Source of the DNA: Chloropicon primus
Lineage: Eukaryota > Chlorophyta > Chloropicophyceae > Chloropicales > Chloropicaceae
Length of the DNA: 64,000 nucleotides
Assembly: GCA_023205875.1 (NCBI GenBank)
Contig: CP060769.1
Location: 434,001-498,000 of the forward strand
Direction of reading: 5' to 3'
How positions within the stretch are numbered: position 1 is the first letter of the stretch; every line of letters starts with the position of its first letter. The notes beneath the pieces were generated by a model. The model saw nothing but the letters and a program-made list of their open reading frames with translations, had not been told where the DNA came from and ran no database searches. This document shows positions 19,260 to 29,093 of the stretch, piece by piece. The translations under genes were made by a program, and so were the position numbers.

Positions 19260-20822
19260 ATGGTGTCCGCACAAAGCAGTCGCGCGAGCTCGAGGGGTTC
19301 GACCTCTCACAGGTACAGGACCGTGAGCAAGGGCTCGGAAGTGGACGAGTCTCTGTTCGGCAGCACCAAGCCAGGAGCGAGGACGATGAGCAAGGGCACG
19401 AAGAAGAAGGTGCAGATCGAGTCCATTCATACGGCTCAGCCCACGTTTCCTATCGAGAGCCTGGAGAATGTGACGATAAGCGGTTCTGACTTGCACAGGA
19501 TGAGAGGAAGCTCGAACATCCTGAGTCCCGAGCAAGTTGCTGCAATTAAGAAGGCTAAGATGGCTGCCCGAGAGAAGGAGCTTGCCCAGAGCAAGCTGAG
19601 GAAGCAGCAGATGCTGAAGCTTGAGGAGGAGAGGAAGAAGCGGATGCCTCCGACGGAGACGGAGAGGCTCAAGCTTCTGAGTGACCAGAAGACTCTGTCC
19701 AGGGCGGAGTACCTTCAGCAGGAGGAGCACGACGACGTGAAGAGCATGAACCGCATGCTGCTTTACGCCAAGTGCGTGACGATCAGGGACCAGCAGATCA
19801 TGGACAAGCAGAGGATGATGGAAGCGGAGGAGGAGGAGGAGAGGAAGATGGACCTGGTGATGGAAATCGAGAGGATCAAGGCCCTGCAGGCGTACGGGGA
19901 GCGCGAGGTCCAGCGGGCCGCGGAGAGGAAGCGCGGCGCACAGATCCTGAACATGCAGATCCAGGAGAGAGAGAAGGACCGCATCAGGCTGGAGGAGCTG
20001 AGGGACCAGGAGAGGGAGCACATGCTTGCTGAGATCGACCGGATGAAGGCGGAGGAGAAGAAGAGGGTTCTGGAGAAGAAGGACCAGGGCAGGAGAATGC
20101 TGGAGGAGGTTGCCGCCAGCAACAGGGAGCAGATCGAGAGGAAGAAGCTCATCAAGATTGCTGAGGAGGAGGAGGACAGGCGAATCACTCGGTACCTCAA
20201 GGAGAAGGACGCCAAGGAGCAGGCCCTGCTTCAGGAGAAGGAGCGCATCGCCAAGGAGAAGGAGTTGGAGACTGCGAGGCTCAGAGCCCAGCAGGAGAAG
20301 GTCAAGGACAGGCAAGCGGAGCTGGACGAGCTCAGGGCGAGGAGGGCGCAGGAGGCATACGAGAGGGAGTGGAGAGAGAAGGAGAGGAGGGAGATCGAGA
20401 GGGTCAGGAAGATTCACAAGGACCTCGCGGAAAGCAGAGAGTCCCAGAAGCAGTACAAGCTCAAGCAGCTTGCTGACATGGCCGCCATGGAGGAGCTCGA
20501 CTTCAAGAGGATCATCCAGGCCAACAGGGCCAAGGACAAGGAGGAGAACCATGCCCACTTGCAGCAGATGGAGATCAGGACGAACCACAGGGACGAGCTC
20601 CTGGCCCAGATCCAAGCGAACGAGGAGTTCAGAGGAAAGGAGAGGAAGGAGTACCTCGAGGAGGGCAAGAAGCTGAGGCAGCAGCACTTGGAGGAGAAGA
20701 TGAAGTTGGAGCACATCAAGTCCAGGAAGCTGAAAGAGCTTGAGGAGCTCGGCGTCCCTGACAAGTACAGAGCAGAGCTCGAGAGGAAGAGAGTGCTGGA
20801 GCTCAACGTCACCAGCGGTTGA
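19260..20822 (+). CDS. CFAP45: Cilia- and flagella-associated protein 45 (CFAP45/CCDC19)
   Basis: A single-exon 520-residue protein, almost wholly charged coiled coil of the trichohyalin/plectin-homology (TPH) type. Diagnostic family blocks in order are: Y-R-T-V-S-K-G-S-E-V-D-E-S-L-F-G near the N-terminus; L-S-P-E-Q-V-A-A-I-K; L-L-Y-A-K-C-V-T-I-R-D-Q-Q-I; L-R-A-Q-Q-E-K-V-K-D-R-Q-A-E-L-D; E-W-R-E-K-E-R; and a C-terminal L-K-E-L-E-E-L-G-V-P-D-K-Y. CFAP45 is a microtubule inner protein of the axonemal doublet and is reported to bind AMP. Its conservation implies that this organism builds, or retains the genes for, motile flagella. Confidence 0.97.
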   Translation: MVSAQSSRASSRGSTSHRYRTVSKGSEVDESLFGSTKPGARTMSKGTKKKVQIESIHTAQPTFPIESLENVTISGSDLHRMRGSSNILSPEQVAAIKKAKMAAREKELAQSKLRKQQMLKLEEERKKRMPPTETERLKLLSDQKTLSRAEYLQQEEHDDVKSMNRMLLYAKCVTIRDQQIMDKQRMMEAEEEEERKMDLVMEIERIKALQAYGEREVQRAAERKRGAQILNMQIQEREKDRIRLEELRDQEREHMLAEIDRMKAEEKKRVLEKKDQGRRMLEEVAASNREQIERKKLIKIAEEEEDRRITRYLKEKDAKEQALLQEKERIAKEKELETARLRAQQEKVKDRQAELDELRARRAQEAYEREWREKERREIERVRKIHKDLAESRESQKQYKLKQLADMAAMEELDFKRIIQANRAKDKEENHAHLQQMEIRTNHRDELLAQIQANEEFRGKERKEYLEEGKKLRQQHLEEKMKLEHIKSRKLKELEELGVPDKYRAELERKRVLELNVTSG

Positions 20823-20941
20823 TCACCCAAGCATTGATCCCTCTTCAATATGAATTAGATCGCACCCCTAAATACGAAACGAAATCCAGGACTCATTGTA
20901 TTGATACAACTATATTTTAAATGGTGGTGACCCACTCCCCT

Positions 20942-22264
20942 TCAGTTCGAGACCACGTCCAAGAGGCCCAGCTTGGCGAGCTCCCTCTGCCCCGCGTCAA
21001 AGTTCACCTGCTCCAGCGCGAACAGCTCCGGCGCGGGGATCTCATCCGAGCCGAATTCGTACGAGTTGTAGTCGCACAGCGTGGGGTCCAGGTGCCAAGA
21101 GTTCGTGCCGTCCTTCCCGTAGTACACCTTGGCGTAACCCAAGTCCAGGAACAGGTGAGCGACCCACTTGGACCTCAGGCCCGTGTTGCAGATGAGGACG
21201 ATGACGTCGTGCGACGCCGGCTTGGGGTGCCGAAACTTCTTCTCCCACTCCTCCTCGCTCAGGTGAAGCCCGTGAGGCGTGTGGCCCGAGGGGAGGTGCT
21301 TCGCTCCCTCAAAGGTCCCGAAGAGCGAGAGCTCGTCGTGCCTCCTCACGTCGTACACGTGCGTCCGCGCGACCACTGGGCTCCCCTTGGCCGGGCTCGC
21401 TTGCTGCTTGCCACCCTTCCGCTCGCTCAGCTGCCTGGTCTTGCTCAGGTACATGAGGCTGAATATCCCGTCCCTCGTGATTCCCTCCACGCCAGCCTGG
21501 GAGCTGGCGCCCTCTTTCTCCCCCCCGCCCAGGGACTGCGCTCCCCCCTTGACGTACACGCACCGAAAGCCCAGCTCGCACGTGTAGCTCGCGAACTGCT
21601 CGATGCGCTCGTCGCCCTCGTCCGACACGAGGACGACCAGATCCGTCCTCCTGAGCTGCTGCTGGCTCTTCTCCTCGTCCCCGAGCTCCGAAGAGGAGCG
21701 GTGGCTGTCCTCGGCCATCCGCTCCAGGGATCCGATCGTCGGCCGCCTCGTGGTCGAAGACCCCGCCGCCGTCGTCGTGTTGTTCAGGGCTCTCGGCGCG
21801 AGGGACCGCAGCAGGAGGTCCTTGAGCGCCCGCTCCGGGAGGCACCGCGCCTGGGCCAGGATTCCGTCCTGGGTCTCCGCCACCAGAGGTTCCTCCTCGG
21901 CGGATGACCCGCTGGATGACCCGCTGGATGACCCCCCGCTTCCGTCCTCCGTCGTCGTCGTCGACGACCTCGCCACCTCCTTCTCCTCCCGATACACCCT
22001 GAACACCACGAACCCCACCGGCCTCTCCTCCACCAGATACCTGAAAGCCGCCGATGAGATCGCCACCGAGGCGAACTTGCCCCTCCTCCTCTTGTTCAAG
22101 AGACGGGACAACAGGTAATTGAGTCCAGCCAAGTTGAACCTGTTGCTCGTGTCCTGCAAGATGTTCCTCAACGCCGCGCCTCTCAGCGCACGGATTCCCC
22201 ACGCCAGCAGCGTCAGCGACAATGCCGTCGTCAGGGAACCCCCTGACGTTATCGTGAACGCCAT
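20942..22264 (-). CDS. Rhodanese-domain protein with an N-terminal hydrophobic segment
   Basis: A single-exon 440-residue protein from the first in-frame ATG. An N-terminal hydrophobic stretch (about residues 10-32) could be a signal anchor. A Ser/Thr/Gly-rich linker follows. The C-terminal ~160 residues form a rhodanese fold: V-Y-D-V-R near its start, G-A-K-H-L-P-S-G, then the active-site loop C-N-T-G-L-R-S with Cys359, and G-Y-A-K-V-Y-Y-G-K-D-G. The CX4R loop is typical of sulphurtransferase or persulfide-handling domains. An earlier block (D-L-V-V-L-V-S-D-E-G-D-E-R followed by G-F-R-C-V-Y-V-K-G-G) looks like a second, inactive rhodanese half. The substrate is unknown. It is convergent with CFAP45. 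Confidence 0.85.
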   Translation of the reverse strand: MAFTITSGGSLTTALSLTLLAWGIRALRGAALRNILQDTSNRFNLAGLNYLLSRLLNKRRRGKFASVAISSAAFRYLVEERPVGFVVFRVYREEKEVARSSTTTTEDGSGGSSSGSSSGSSAEEEPLVAETQDGILAQARCLPERALKDLLLRSLAPRALNNTTTAAGSSTTRRPTIGSLERMAEDSHRSSSELGDEEKSQQQLRRTDLVVLVSDEGDERIEQFASYTCELGFRCVYVKGGAQSLGGGEKEGASSQAGVEGITRDGIFSLMYLSKTRQLSERKGGKQQASPAKGSPVVARTHVYDVRRHDELSLFGTFEGAKHLPSGHTPHGLHLSEEEWEKKFRHPKPASHDVIVLICNTGLRSKWVAHLFLDLGYAKVYYGKDGTNSWHLDPTLCDYNSYEFGSDEIPAPELFALEQVNFDAGQRELAKLGLLDVVSN

Positions 22265-22585
22265 TATCAATAACCAAACAAACCTATTGTATATCTATAT
22301 CTATATCTATGCCTCAATCCATCCACCCATCAAAGGAATGGAATGGAATGGAATTATCAAAGGATTCCATCACGAGAGGAGGAAGACGAGGCAGGCGGTA
22401 AGTGGGACGCCGAAGGACGTGAAGCTTTTCCGATCCTCCACCGACTCCGAGAAGAGTAGAAAAGAAAACAAAAAACTCCAAGCCGAGGATGCCTTGTCCT
22501 TTCCTTCCTTCCAATGATGATGTTGTTGTTGATGATGAACAAGGTCAGTAACCAATGCAATGCGGAAGCAAATCCTTCGAGGAAG

Positions 22586-22612
22586 GTGTCTACGGAAAGA
22601 TCATGAAATGAA
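22586..22612 (-). promoter_or_regulatory. Recurrent leader motif, rhodanese-gene copy
   Basis: The minus-strand core is ATTTCATGATCTTTCCGTAG, then ACACCTTCC. Confidence 0.55.
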
Positions 22613-23062
22613 TCATCCGAAGATGTGGCTTCCACGAGTGCGGGACGATCGACGCGTCCGCCACGCTCGCCCAAAAAGAAGTCACCTCACCTCCTTCGCC
22701 TTCCCTCCCAAAGCAGCTCTGGCCCTCCGGAGAAGGGCGAAACTCAGAGTAACGTCCCTGAACGAAACATCAACCTTCCCGTAACTAAATTATAGTTCAT
22801 CATTCTTTACACCACATTACCTTTAATACGTATTATGCACATAAAAAATATGTCATGGAGAGAATGCATGTATTTAAGATTTGAAGTTTGGGTAATATTT
22901 CTTGCTGTATTTCAATGTACGACGTTTGGTTCGGAAGAGGGCCAATCACCGTCGTTGTTCCATCTCTCCCCTCAAGATGGATTTTCTACACGAATCTCTT
23001 CACATTATCCAAAAATAGTTTTTGGGCGGGCGATCAGCGAGATCCACAACCACGAAGACAAG

Positions 23063-23244
23063 GTAAGGTTTGCGCCGCTACGGTGGACGAACGCGATCGA
23101 GAGGGAAGGAGGACGGCGCGCAGGGGGAACCATCATGTCGTGATCTTTCCAAAGAACCCGCTCTTGAAAGAAATGACGCCATGGGGACGATGGAAGGGCC
23201 CGGAACACGTCTTGCCTTCTCCTTGGGTGGGTATGCATCGTGCA
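23063..23244 (+). other. Probable 182-nt leader intron of thioredoxin m
   Basis: Donor ACAAG|GTAAGG at 23063, acceptor CATCGTGCAG ending 23244. One motif copy is inside. Confidence 0.5.
23133..23160 (+). promoter_or_regulatory. Recurrent leader motif, thioredoxin copy 1
   Basis: The core TGTCGTGATCTTTCCAAAGA is followed by ACCCGC. Confidence 0.6.
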
Positions 23245-23439
23245 GGCAACTTGGTCGCGAGATACACGACGGAGGGGGAGGGTCGCAGCGAGGCGGGCGT
23301 TACAACTGGATCACTCGCGCATTAATCTCTCGTTGGACCCCTCGGTCGAACCGAACGACGCCGTTTTGAGGATTCCAGAGACTGAAACGTTTGGTGTTTT
23401 TCTTGTTGTGTTCTCTGGCGGATACCCACTGGTCTCAAG

Positions 23440-23582
23440 GTGAGTCGAATGGCGGGAAGGGGGAGGAGGGCGAGGAAGAGGGCGGGATGAGGAGAAGCAC
23501 CGCGTCCTTCTCTTTCGAAAGAGCCCTCGAACTCTGAGTGAGACGCTCTGTCTCGGATGTCGTGACTCTTGGCTGACTCTTG

Positions 23583-23614
<32 letters not shown>

Positions 23615-23615
23615 G
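23440..23615 (+). other. Probable 176-nt leader intron of thioredoxin m
   Basis: Donor CTCAAG|GTGAGT at 23440; long CT tract then CCTAG ending 23615. A motif copy lies in the middle. The donor is preceded by a pyrimidine-rich acceptor-like stretch, so it may be another AG|GT junction. Confidence 0.5.
23505..23532 (+). promoter_or_regulatory. Recurrent leader motif, thioredoxin copy 2
   Basis: The core GTCCTTCTCTTTCGAAAGAG is followed by CCCTCG. Confidence 0.6.
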
Positions 23616-23660
23616 TAGGAAGGAAGGAAGGAAGTACAAGTGAGGAAGTGAGGAGGATCA

Positions 23661-24410
23661 ATGGCGTGCAAAGGAATTGTTTCGACTTCGACGCGTGCGA
23701 AGGGGGCCGCGACGACGAGCAACTCGAGACTCGTGACGTCGTCGCTGAGGGCGTCGACCGGGCTTCAGAGAAGCCAGAGGAGGAGACACCAGGGTTCCGA
23801 GTTGGGTTCGCTCAAGAGGACGACGACGAGTCTGGCGTTCAGTGCCGGGAAGGGACCCAGGTCGAGGAACTTGTGCGTCCAGACGTGGGCCAAGGCGAAC
23901 AAGGCGGAGCCTCAAGGTAGGTACCATAGGTACACGAAGCGCGGGCGGCGAGAGCATTTTTTTCTCTCTCTCTTTCTCTTTCTCGTCGTCGTCGTCGCCT
24001 CGGGTGGTCGCGCCATCCAAAGGTTCCCTTCCTCGTCTTGTGCTGACTCCTTTGAATCTCCGACATTCTCTCTCTCTCGCTTGCTTGCAGCCGACGCCGT
24101 GACGGACGCTGATTGGGAGGAGAAGGTGCTCAAGTCTGACCTGCCGGTGCTGGTCGATTTCTGGGCCCCTTGGTGCGGACCTTGCAGGATGATAGCCCCT
24201 CTCGTGGACGAGCTCGCGGAGGAATATAAGGGAAAGTTGTACGCCGTCAAACTGAACACAGACGAGTCCCCAGCCGTCGCCACGGAGTACGGCATCAGGT
24301 CCATCCCAACTGTCATGATATTCAAGAACGGCAAAAAGATGGACACCGTCATCGGAGCCGTCCCCAAGCAGACTCTCGCTCAGACCATAGATAAGTACAT
24401 TGACGAGTAA
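23661..24410 (+). CDS. Plastid thioredoxin, m-type
   Basis: Exon 1 is 23661-23916 and exon 2 is 24091-24410 (174-nt intron with a GTAGGT donor and a TTGCAG acceptor), giving 191 residues. Exon 1 is a Ser/Thr/Arg-rich plastid transit peptide. Exon 2 encodes a complete thioredoxin fold with [11 protein letters not shown] (redox Cys114 and Cys117), the cis-proline loop S-I-P-T-V and the C-terminal G-A-V-P-K. The [13 protein letters not shown] form is typical of bacterial and m-type chloroplast thioredoxins, which pass electrons from ferredoxin-thioredoxin reductase to Calvin-cycle and other targets. The intron is a multiple of three and has no in-frame stop, so unspliced RNA would still be read through as 249 residues. 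Confidence 0.94.
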   Translation: MACKGIVSTSTRAKGAATTSNSRLVTSSLRASTGLQRSQRRRHQGSELGSLKRTTTSLAFSAGKGPRSRNLCVQTWAKANKAEPQGRYHRYTKRGRREHFFLSLFLFLVVVVASGGRAIQRFPSSSCADSFESPTFSLSRLLAADAVTDADWEEKVLKSDLPVLVDFWAPWCGPCRMIAPLVDELAEEYKGKLYAVKLNTDESPAVATEYGIRSIPTVMIFKNGKKMDTVIGAVPKQTLAQTIDKYIDE

Positions 24411-24741
24411 GTGAGGGGTGGGACTCGGGTACCATTGGAGACCAAAATACCTTCTTCGTTCTATTTTCACCATCATCGACAAAGGAGGAGACACGCGCGC
24501 TTCGCTTTGCGAGATGCTTTAACAAAAAAAAATCAATTGTAACACACGAAAAAGCGTCACTCATCATTATGCCATGCACACGTACCCTTGGGTTGCCTCC
24601 TCCCCACCCCCACCCCCACCCCTCTCCCCCTCTCTCAATCTCTCAACGCCAAGGGCCTCCCGCTTCAGTGAGACCCCAGGGAGCTGAGCGTTTCTCTCCT
24701 GTGCTGCTCTGTAACGGCCGGGCGGCAAAGGGGTCGGGCGG
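24411..24741. other. Short spacer upstream of the GT47-like gene
   Basis: No gene is seen. It contains an A-run (24522-24530) and a C-rich CCCCCAC tract (24601-24632). No leader motif is found. Confidence 0.55.
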
Positions 24742-26254
24742 ATGAGTGCGCGGATACCAGTATCGGTGCCTGTGGGAGCGAGGAGGAGGACGAGCCGATG
24801 GCCCTTGGGTCGGACGACCGTGGGGCTCTCTCGTCGTCACAAGACGTTCGTCAAGTTCTTCCTCCTCGCTGGTCTTGCATTGTTCTTCGTGTTGTCTTGG
24901 TACTTGACCGAACGCTCTGGCTGGAGCATGAGCGACGCGAGGACCGCCATGTTTGAGAACGAGGTGAGGTTGAGTCTGTATGCGTCCCCTCCGCAGCTGG
25001 GTGCTGAGCCGAGACCCCCAAAACGCTTGGTCTTCTTGCGCTTGTTCAAGGGAAAGGATTCGTTTCAGTGTGACTTGGAGAACTTGTTTGGGAACGACAT
25101 CGAGGCCCAGTACTATGCAGAGATCCTGCACGACTACGAGCGCTTGAGCGTGGACCGGGCGGAGGACCTCGGCCCGAACGACAATGTCGACGTCCTTGCC
25201 TTCTCCATCCATTCGCACTCCGTCAAGGAGGTTATGAAACTTATACGGAAGCACAAGCCGAGCGTGCTGATCGTGAACTCGGACGAGCACGGCAATCTGC
25301 CAAAGTATGAAAAGCTTTTCCCTTTCGTTCGGCTCGTGTACAGGCAGTACAGGTACAAGACGGGGACCAGGGGGTACCGCAACCCCCCGAACCAAAGGAT
25401 CATGCCCATCGGTTACCGTAAGTCTCGGAATGCGCGCGCGCGCACTGTGATGCCCCGGACACTGACCTCCGCCCTATTTCTCGGGTTTCCTTTTTCGCGA
25501 GAGCAGACTGCTGGGATGAGAAGGCAAAGTCGGACAAGCCCCTGTCCGAAAGGAAGTACGTTTGGTCTTTCATTGGCACCATAGCAACGGACGAGAACAT
25601 CAACAGGATTCGGTTGATCAATCTGGTTGCCAGGTTCGTGATGGGCGCGTACCGGAAGCAGATTCAGAGGTACGAAATGGTCCGCGAGCTCTCGAAGAGT
25701 GGCCTTGACCCTCACTTCGCGGGATCTACGCTGGCCACCAGCCCCGAAGAGAGGGCAGAAAAGAACTTTGAGGTGTTCAGGGAATCCAAGTTCGTGGTCT
25801 GCCCCCGAGGGAACTCGAACATCGATACGTCGAGGACGTACACCGCGAGCAAAACGGGCGGGATCCCCGTGGTCATCGTGCCGAGGGAGGATTGGGACGA
25901 GTAAGTGAATCCTTGGCTGTGCCTGTGGCTCCTCTCCTTCTCTCTCTCTGACGCTTTTGGGTTGTCGTGTCCCTGCAATTCCATAGATTCTACGCGCACA
26001 TGGACATCGAGCCTCCCTGGCCTCGAGCGGACGACACAGCGGGAGCTGTGCGGATCATGAGAAACCTGACGGAAGGACCCGCGGAGAGGCTGAACCAGAT
26101 GCAAAGAGACGTCCTGCACTGGTGGGACGCGCTGAACGTCGAGATCCGCAAAAACATCGACGAGAGCGTCAACTACTGCAGAGATTTCTGGCAGCGCGCA
26201 AAGGAGCTTGGCGTGCCCACACAAGACATGCTTTGTCGACCACCCCCTTCCTAA
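24742..26254 (+). CDS. Exostosin-like (GT47-type) Golgi glycosyltransferase
   Basis: Three exons (24742-25417, 25507-25900, 25987-26254; introns 89 and 86 nt) give 445 residues. A short basic N-terminus and one membrane segment (about residues 37-54) make a type II Golgi or ER protein. The lumenal part has the exostosin/GT47 layout: Q-R-I-M-P-I-G-Y, then W-S-F-I-G-T, and late F-V-V-C-P-R-G-N-S-N-I-D-T-S-R-T-Y followed by G-G-I-P-V-V-I-V-P. The P-R-G block and the G-G-I-P-V block form the likely sugar-nucleotide site. Family members transfer uronic acids, galactose or other sugars onto cell-wall or proteoglycan glycans. The donor cannot be deduced here. Confidence 0.82.
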
Positions 26255-26426
26255 ATCGAACAAGACCACGAACTCGGTTGTTGTCCACATTATTCTTCCT
26301 CCGTCCTCCACTCCACCTCACCTCAATCCAACACCAAGCTTGAATTGACTCTGTTGGGCCTTTCCTTCCCCTTCCCCCATAGAAAGCCGGAAGCCGTTTT
26401 AGGTTTTCATTTTTTTATAACAGCCG

Positions 26427-28638
26427 ATGATGAAGGGCGGCGAGGGCGGGGCCGATGGGGGAGGAGATAGCGTGAGACGAGCGCTCATCGACTTCAAAGT
26501 GAAGAAGGACATCGGTTGGACTGCTCAGTACTCTCGCAAGTCCTCGGAAGCATCCGAATCGACCTCCAGCGTCGCCACTGCTTCGGAAAAGTCAACAACA
26601 CTCCGTCGTGCCGAGGGAAAGCATGGTGGCGGTGCCCCGATCTCCTCGCTTCTCAGGCCGGCGTTGGTGGGGCTGGCGGTCGTTTTTCTGCTCCCAGTCC
26701 TCACTCAGAGAGCCAGGGATTACGGGAAGCCACTTGCCTCGTCATCACGCGGGACTGGGGGCTCTCTGACTCCCTTCGAGGAGCAGGAGAGGTGCTTGCT
26801 CTCGGGGAACGTGAGGGACTGCAGCTGCGATTACCTCCAGGTGGATGCTCTCAATGAGGAAATCGTTCGGCCAAAGCTCAACGAGCTCGTGAACAAGAGG
26901 TTCTTCAGTTACTTTAAGGTGGACCTTCATTGCAGTTGCCCCTTTTGGCCGGACGACGGCATGTGCAGCATGCCTCACTGCAGCGTGTGTGAGTGCAGCG
27001 GGGATGAGGTAAGACGCCCGGGCCTCTCTGATTCTCTTGCTTGCCCTTCTGACTCTCGTGTTGCCTCTGCCCACTGCACTGCGCACCAGGTTCCGGAATT
27101 CCTGCGAGCCAAGGACGTGCTCGAGTGCGACCTCGGGAAAGCGGGCGGCGCCAGAACAACTTTCTCGGAGAAGTGGGAGTCTAGCGTGGATCGATCGGTG
27201 GAGAAGGGCGTTGGGGGCGGTGAGTACCACTTTTTTGGGATCCCGAATGCAACGGAACGAGCGAGCGTGTCGCCTGCTGACTGATGATTCTCTCTCCTCC
27301 GAAGACGATGGAATGGATTGGAAGGCTTCATCCAACCCCTGGTTATTTAACGGCGAGGAAACCTCGAAGACGATCGGGGTGGGCTCCCCCGAGAGCGCGC
27401 AAAGGGAGGAGGATGCCTACGTCTACGTCGACCTTCACTTGAATCCGGAGAGGTTCACGGGTTACGACGGCGAGCACGCGCACAGGATCTGGGAAGCTAT
27501 TTACAGCCAAAGCTGCTTTCATGGGCTGAGGGAGGGGAAGCAAGTTGAGCAAGTGAAGCAAGTCGCGGGATCGTTCCCTGGATTGGTCTTCGAGGAGAAG
27601 TCAGAGCAAGTGGTGTGCAAGGAGAAAGAGATTTTTTACAGATTGATCTCCGGCGTGCACGCGAGTATCACGGCTCACATCGCCGGGGAGCACCCCAAGG
27701 AAATCTGTCATGGCGCTCACGGCGGGGGACCGCCACAGTCCAGTCCACACACCACCGCCTTCATGACCCCGGGTCAAGCCCCGGGGCACGGAGGTTCGTT
27801 CAGCGGCTTTGGAAGTGCCCTGGGTACGCGCCGCGGGGACTTCAATCCGTTCGCTGGGGGTGGGGATGCCGGGTGCGTGCTTGACGAGAAGCACTGGGGG
27901 CCGAACTTGAAGCTGTTCTACAACAGACTTGGGAAGACAGAATTCAAGTCCCGGGTCGAGAACTTGTACTTCACGTACTTGTTCACCCTCCAGTCCGCCG
28001 TGAAGGCTGCTCCTTACCTTTTGAGCACGGAGTACTTCACCGGTCACGGCGACGACGACGCGGTCACGAAGATGCTGATGAAATCTCTGCTGACGAACGT
28101 TAGGCTCACCCGAATGTGCACCAAGGCCTTTGACGAGGGCGTGCTGTGGAGAAGCCCCCTCTTCGAGGGCAAAGACATCCAGAGGGAGTTGAAGAGGGCG
28201 CAAAAGAAAACGAGAAAGTCGAAGAAAAGAGAGCAAAAGAGAAGGAAGGAAAAGCAATACTTTTCGGGTGGCGAGCCAAAGGCCGGAGAAGTGCCCGCAA
28301 GGGAGGAGCCCCAATTCGATCAGTTGCAAGTGGAAATGCAAGAGCACTTTCAGAATATTTCCAGGATCATGGACTGCGTCGGGTGCGAGAAGTGCAAGCT
28401 TTGGGGCAAGCTTCAGATTCTTGGCCTGGGCACGGCCCTCAAAATTCTCTTCAGCGTCGACGATATTGACCAGCTCGTCCTCACACGGAACGAGGTCATT
28501 GCGTTGCTGAACCTGATCTCGAGGCTGAGCGAGTCCATTCACGTTGTGGGACAACTTCTCTGCACATTGATCAGTCAGGGGTACACGGACGTTATCGTCC
28601 CCAGCCAGTGCAGGGTTGGCAGCTCGGTGGCGCACTAA
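26427..28638 (+). CDS. ERO1: ER oxidoreductin ERO1
   Basis: Three exons (26427-27008, 27090-27219, 27305-28638; introns 81 and 85 nt) give 681 residues. A signal anchor lies at about residues 76-93. The ERO1 domain starts at D-C-S-C-D-Y-L. The shuttle pair is C-S-M-P-H-C (Cys180/Cys185) after C-P-F-W-P-D-D-G. Exon 2 to 3 gives M-D-W-K-A-S-S-N-P-W-L-F, then Y-V-D-L-H-L-N-P-E-R-F-T-G-Y. The FAD-proximal active site is C-V-G-C-E-K-C-K-L-W-G-K-L-Q (DNA about 28374-28415). ERO1 reoxidises protein disulfide isomerase in the ER with FAD and O2. The protein is longer than plant or animal forms because of a long N-terminus and a basic Lys/Arg-rich insertion encoded at about 28185-28320. Confidence 0.96.
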
Positions 28639-29093
28639 TTCCATCCACCTTGGCTTGGCCTAATAATTCACTCTTTACCGCATCGAACCCATCAGGCCAC
28701 CTTTTCATCCATCCCTTCTCCTCCTCGCGAAACACTTGAGGAAGAAGGCCCAATGATGCCTCCCCACTGGAGACTCTCCAGTACATCCATCACACCAGAG
28801 CAAGTAATCCTGCTGCTAATGCTTCTGCTAATGCTCCTACTGTTGTTGCTCCTGCTGTTGTTGTTGTTGCTAATGATGTTGCCTCCCTTCCTACCTCCCT
28901 CCCTCTCCCCTCATCCTCTCTCTCATCCTAATCACCCAGTGAGGCCTCGGTGCCTCTCAGCCACGAGAGCCGCTTGCTCAGAGATCCTCCCCTCCTCTGA
29001 AGAGAGAGAGAGAGAGAGAGAGAGTTGTGGCGACGACGAGCGTTGCGTTGACGCGGCACGAGCAGAGCGGCACGAGCAGAGCGGCAGGAGAGG
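28639..29093. other. Spacer upstream of PreP
   Basis: No gene is seen. It contains a CTG/TTG triplet tract (28805-28880), a GA tract (29000-29025) and two copies of GCACGAGCAGAGCG just before the PreP start. No leader motif is found. Confidence 0.55.

Larger units (their letters stand above)
22265..23660. other. Divergent region between the rhodanese and thioredoxin genes
   Basis: No gene is seen. It holds a TATATC tract (about 22289-22312), a GGAAT pentamer tract (22334-22355), one motif copy for the rhodanese gene, and two predicted thioredoxin leader introns (23063-23244, 23440-23615) with a motif copy in each. The stretch 22780-22930 is AT-rich. Confidence 0.65.
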
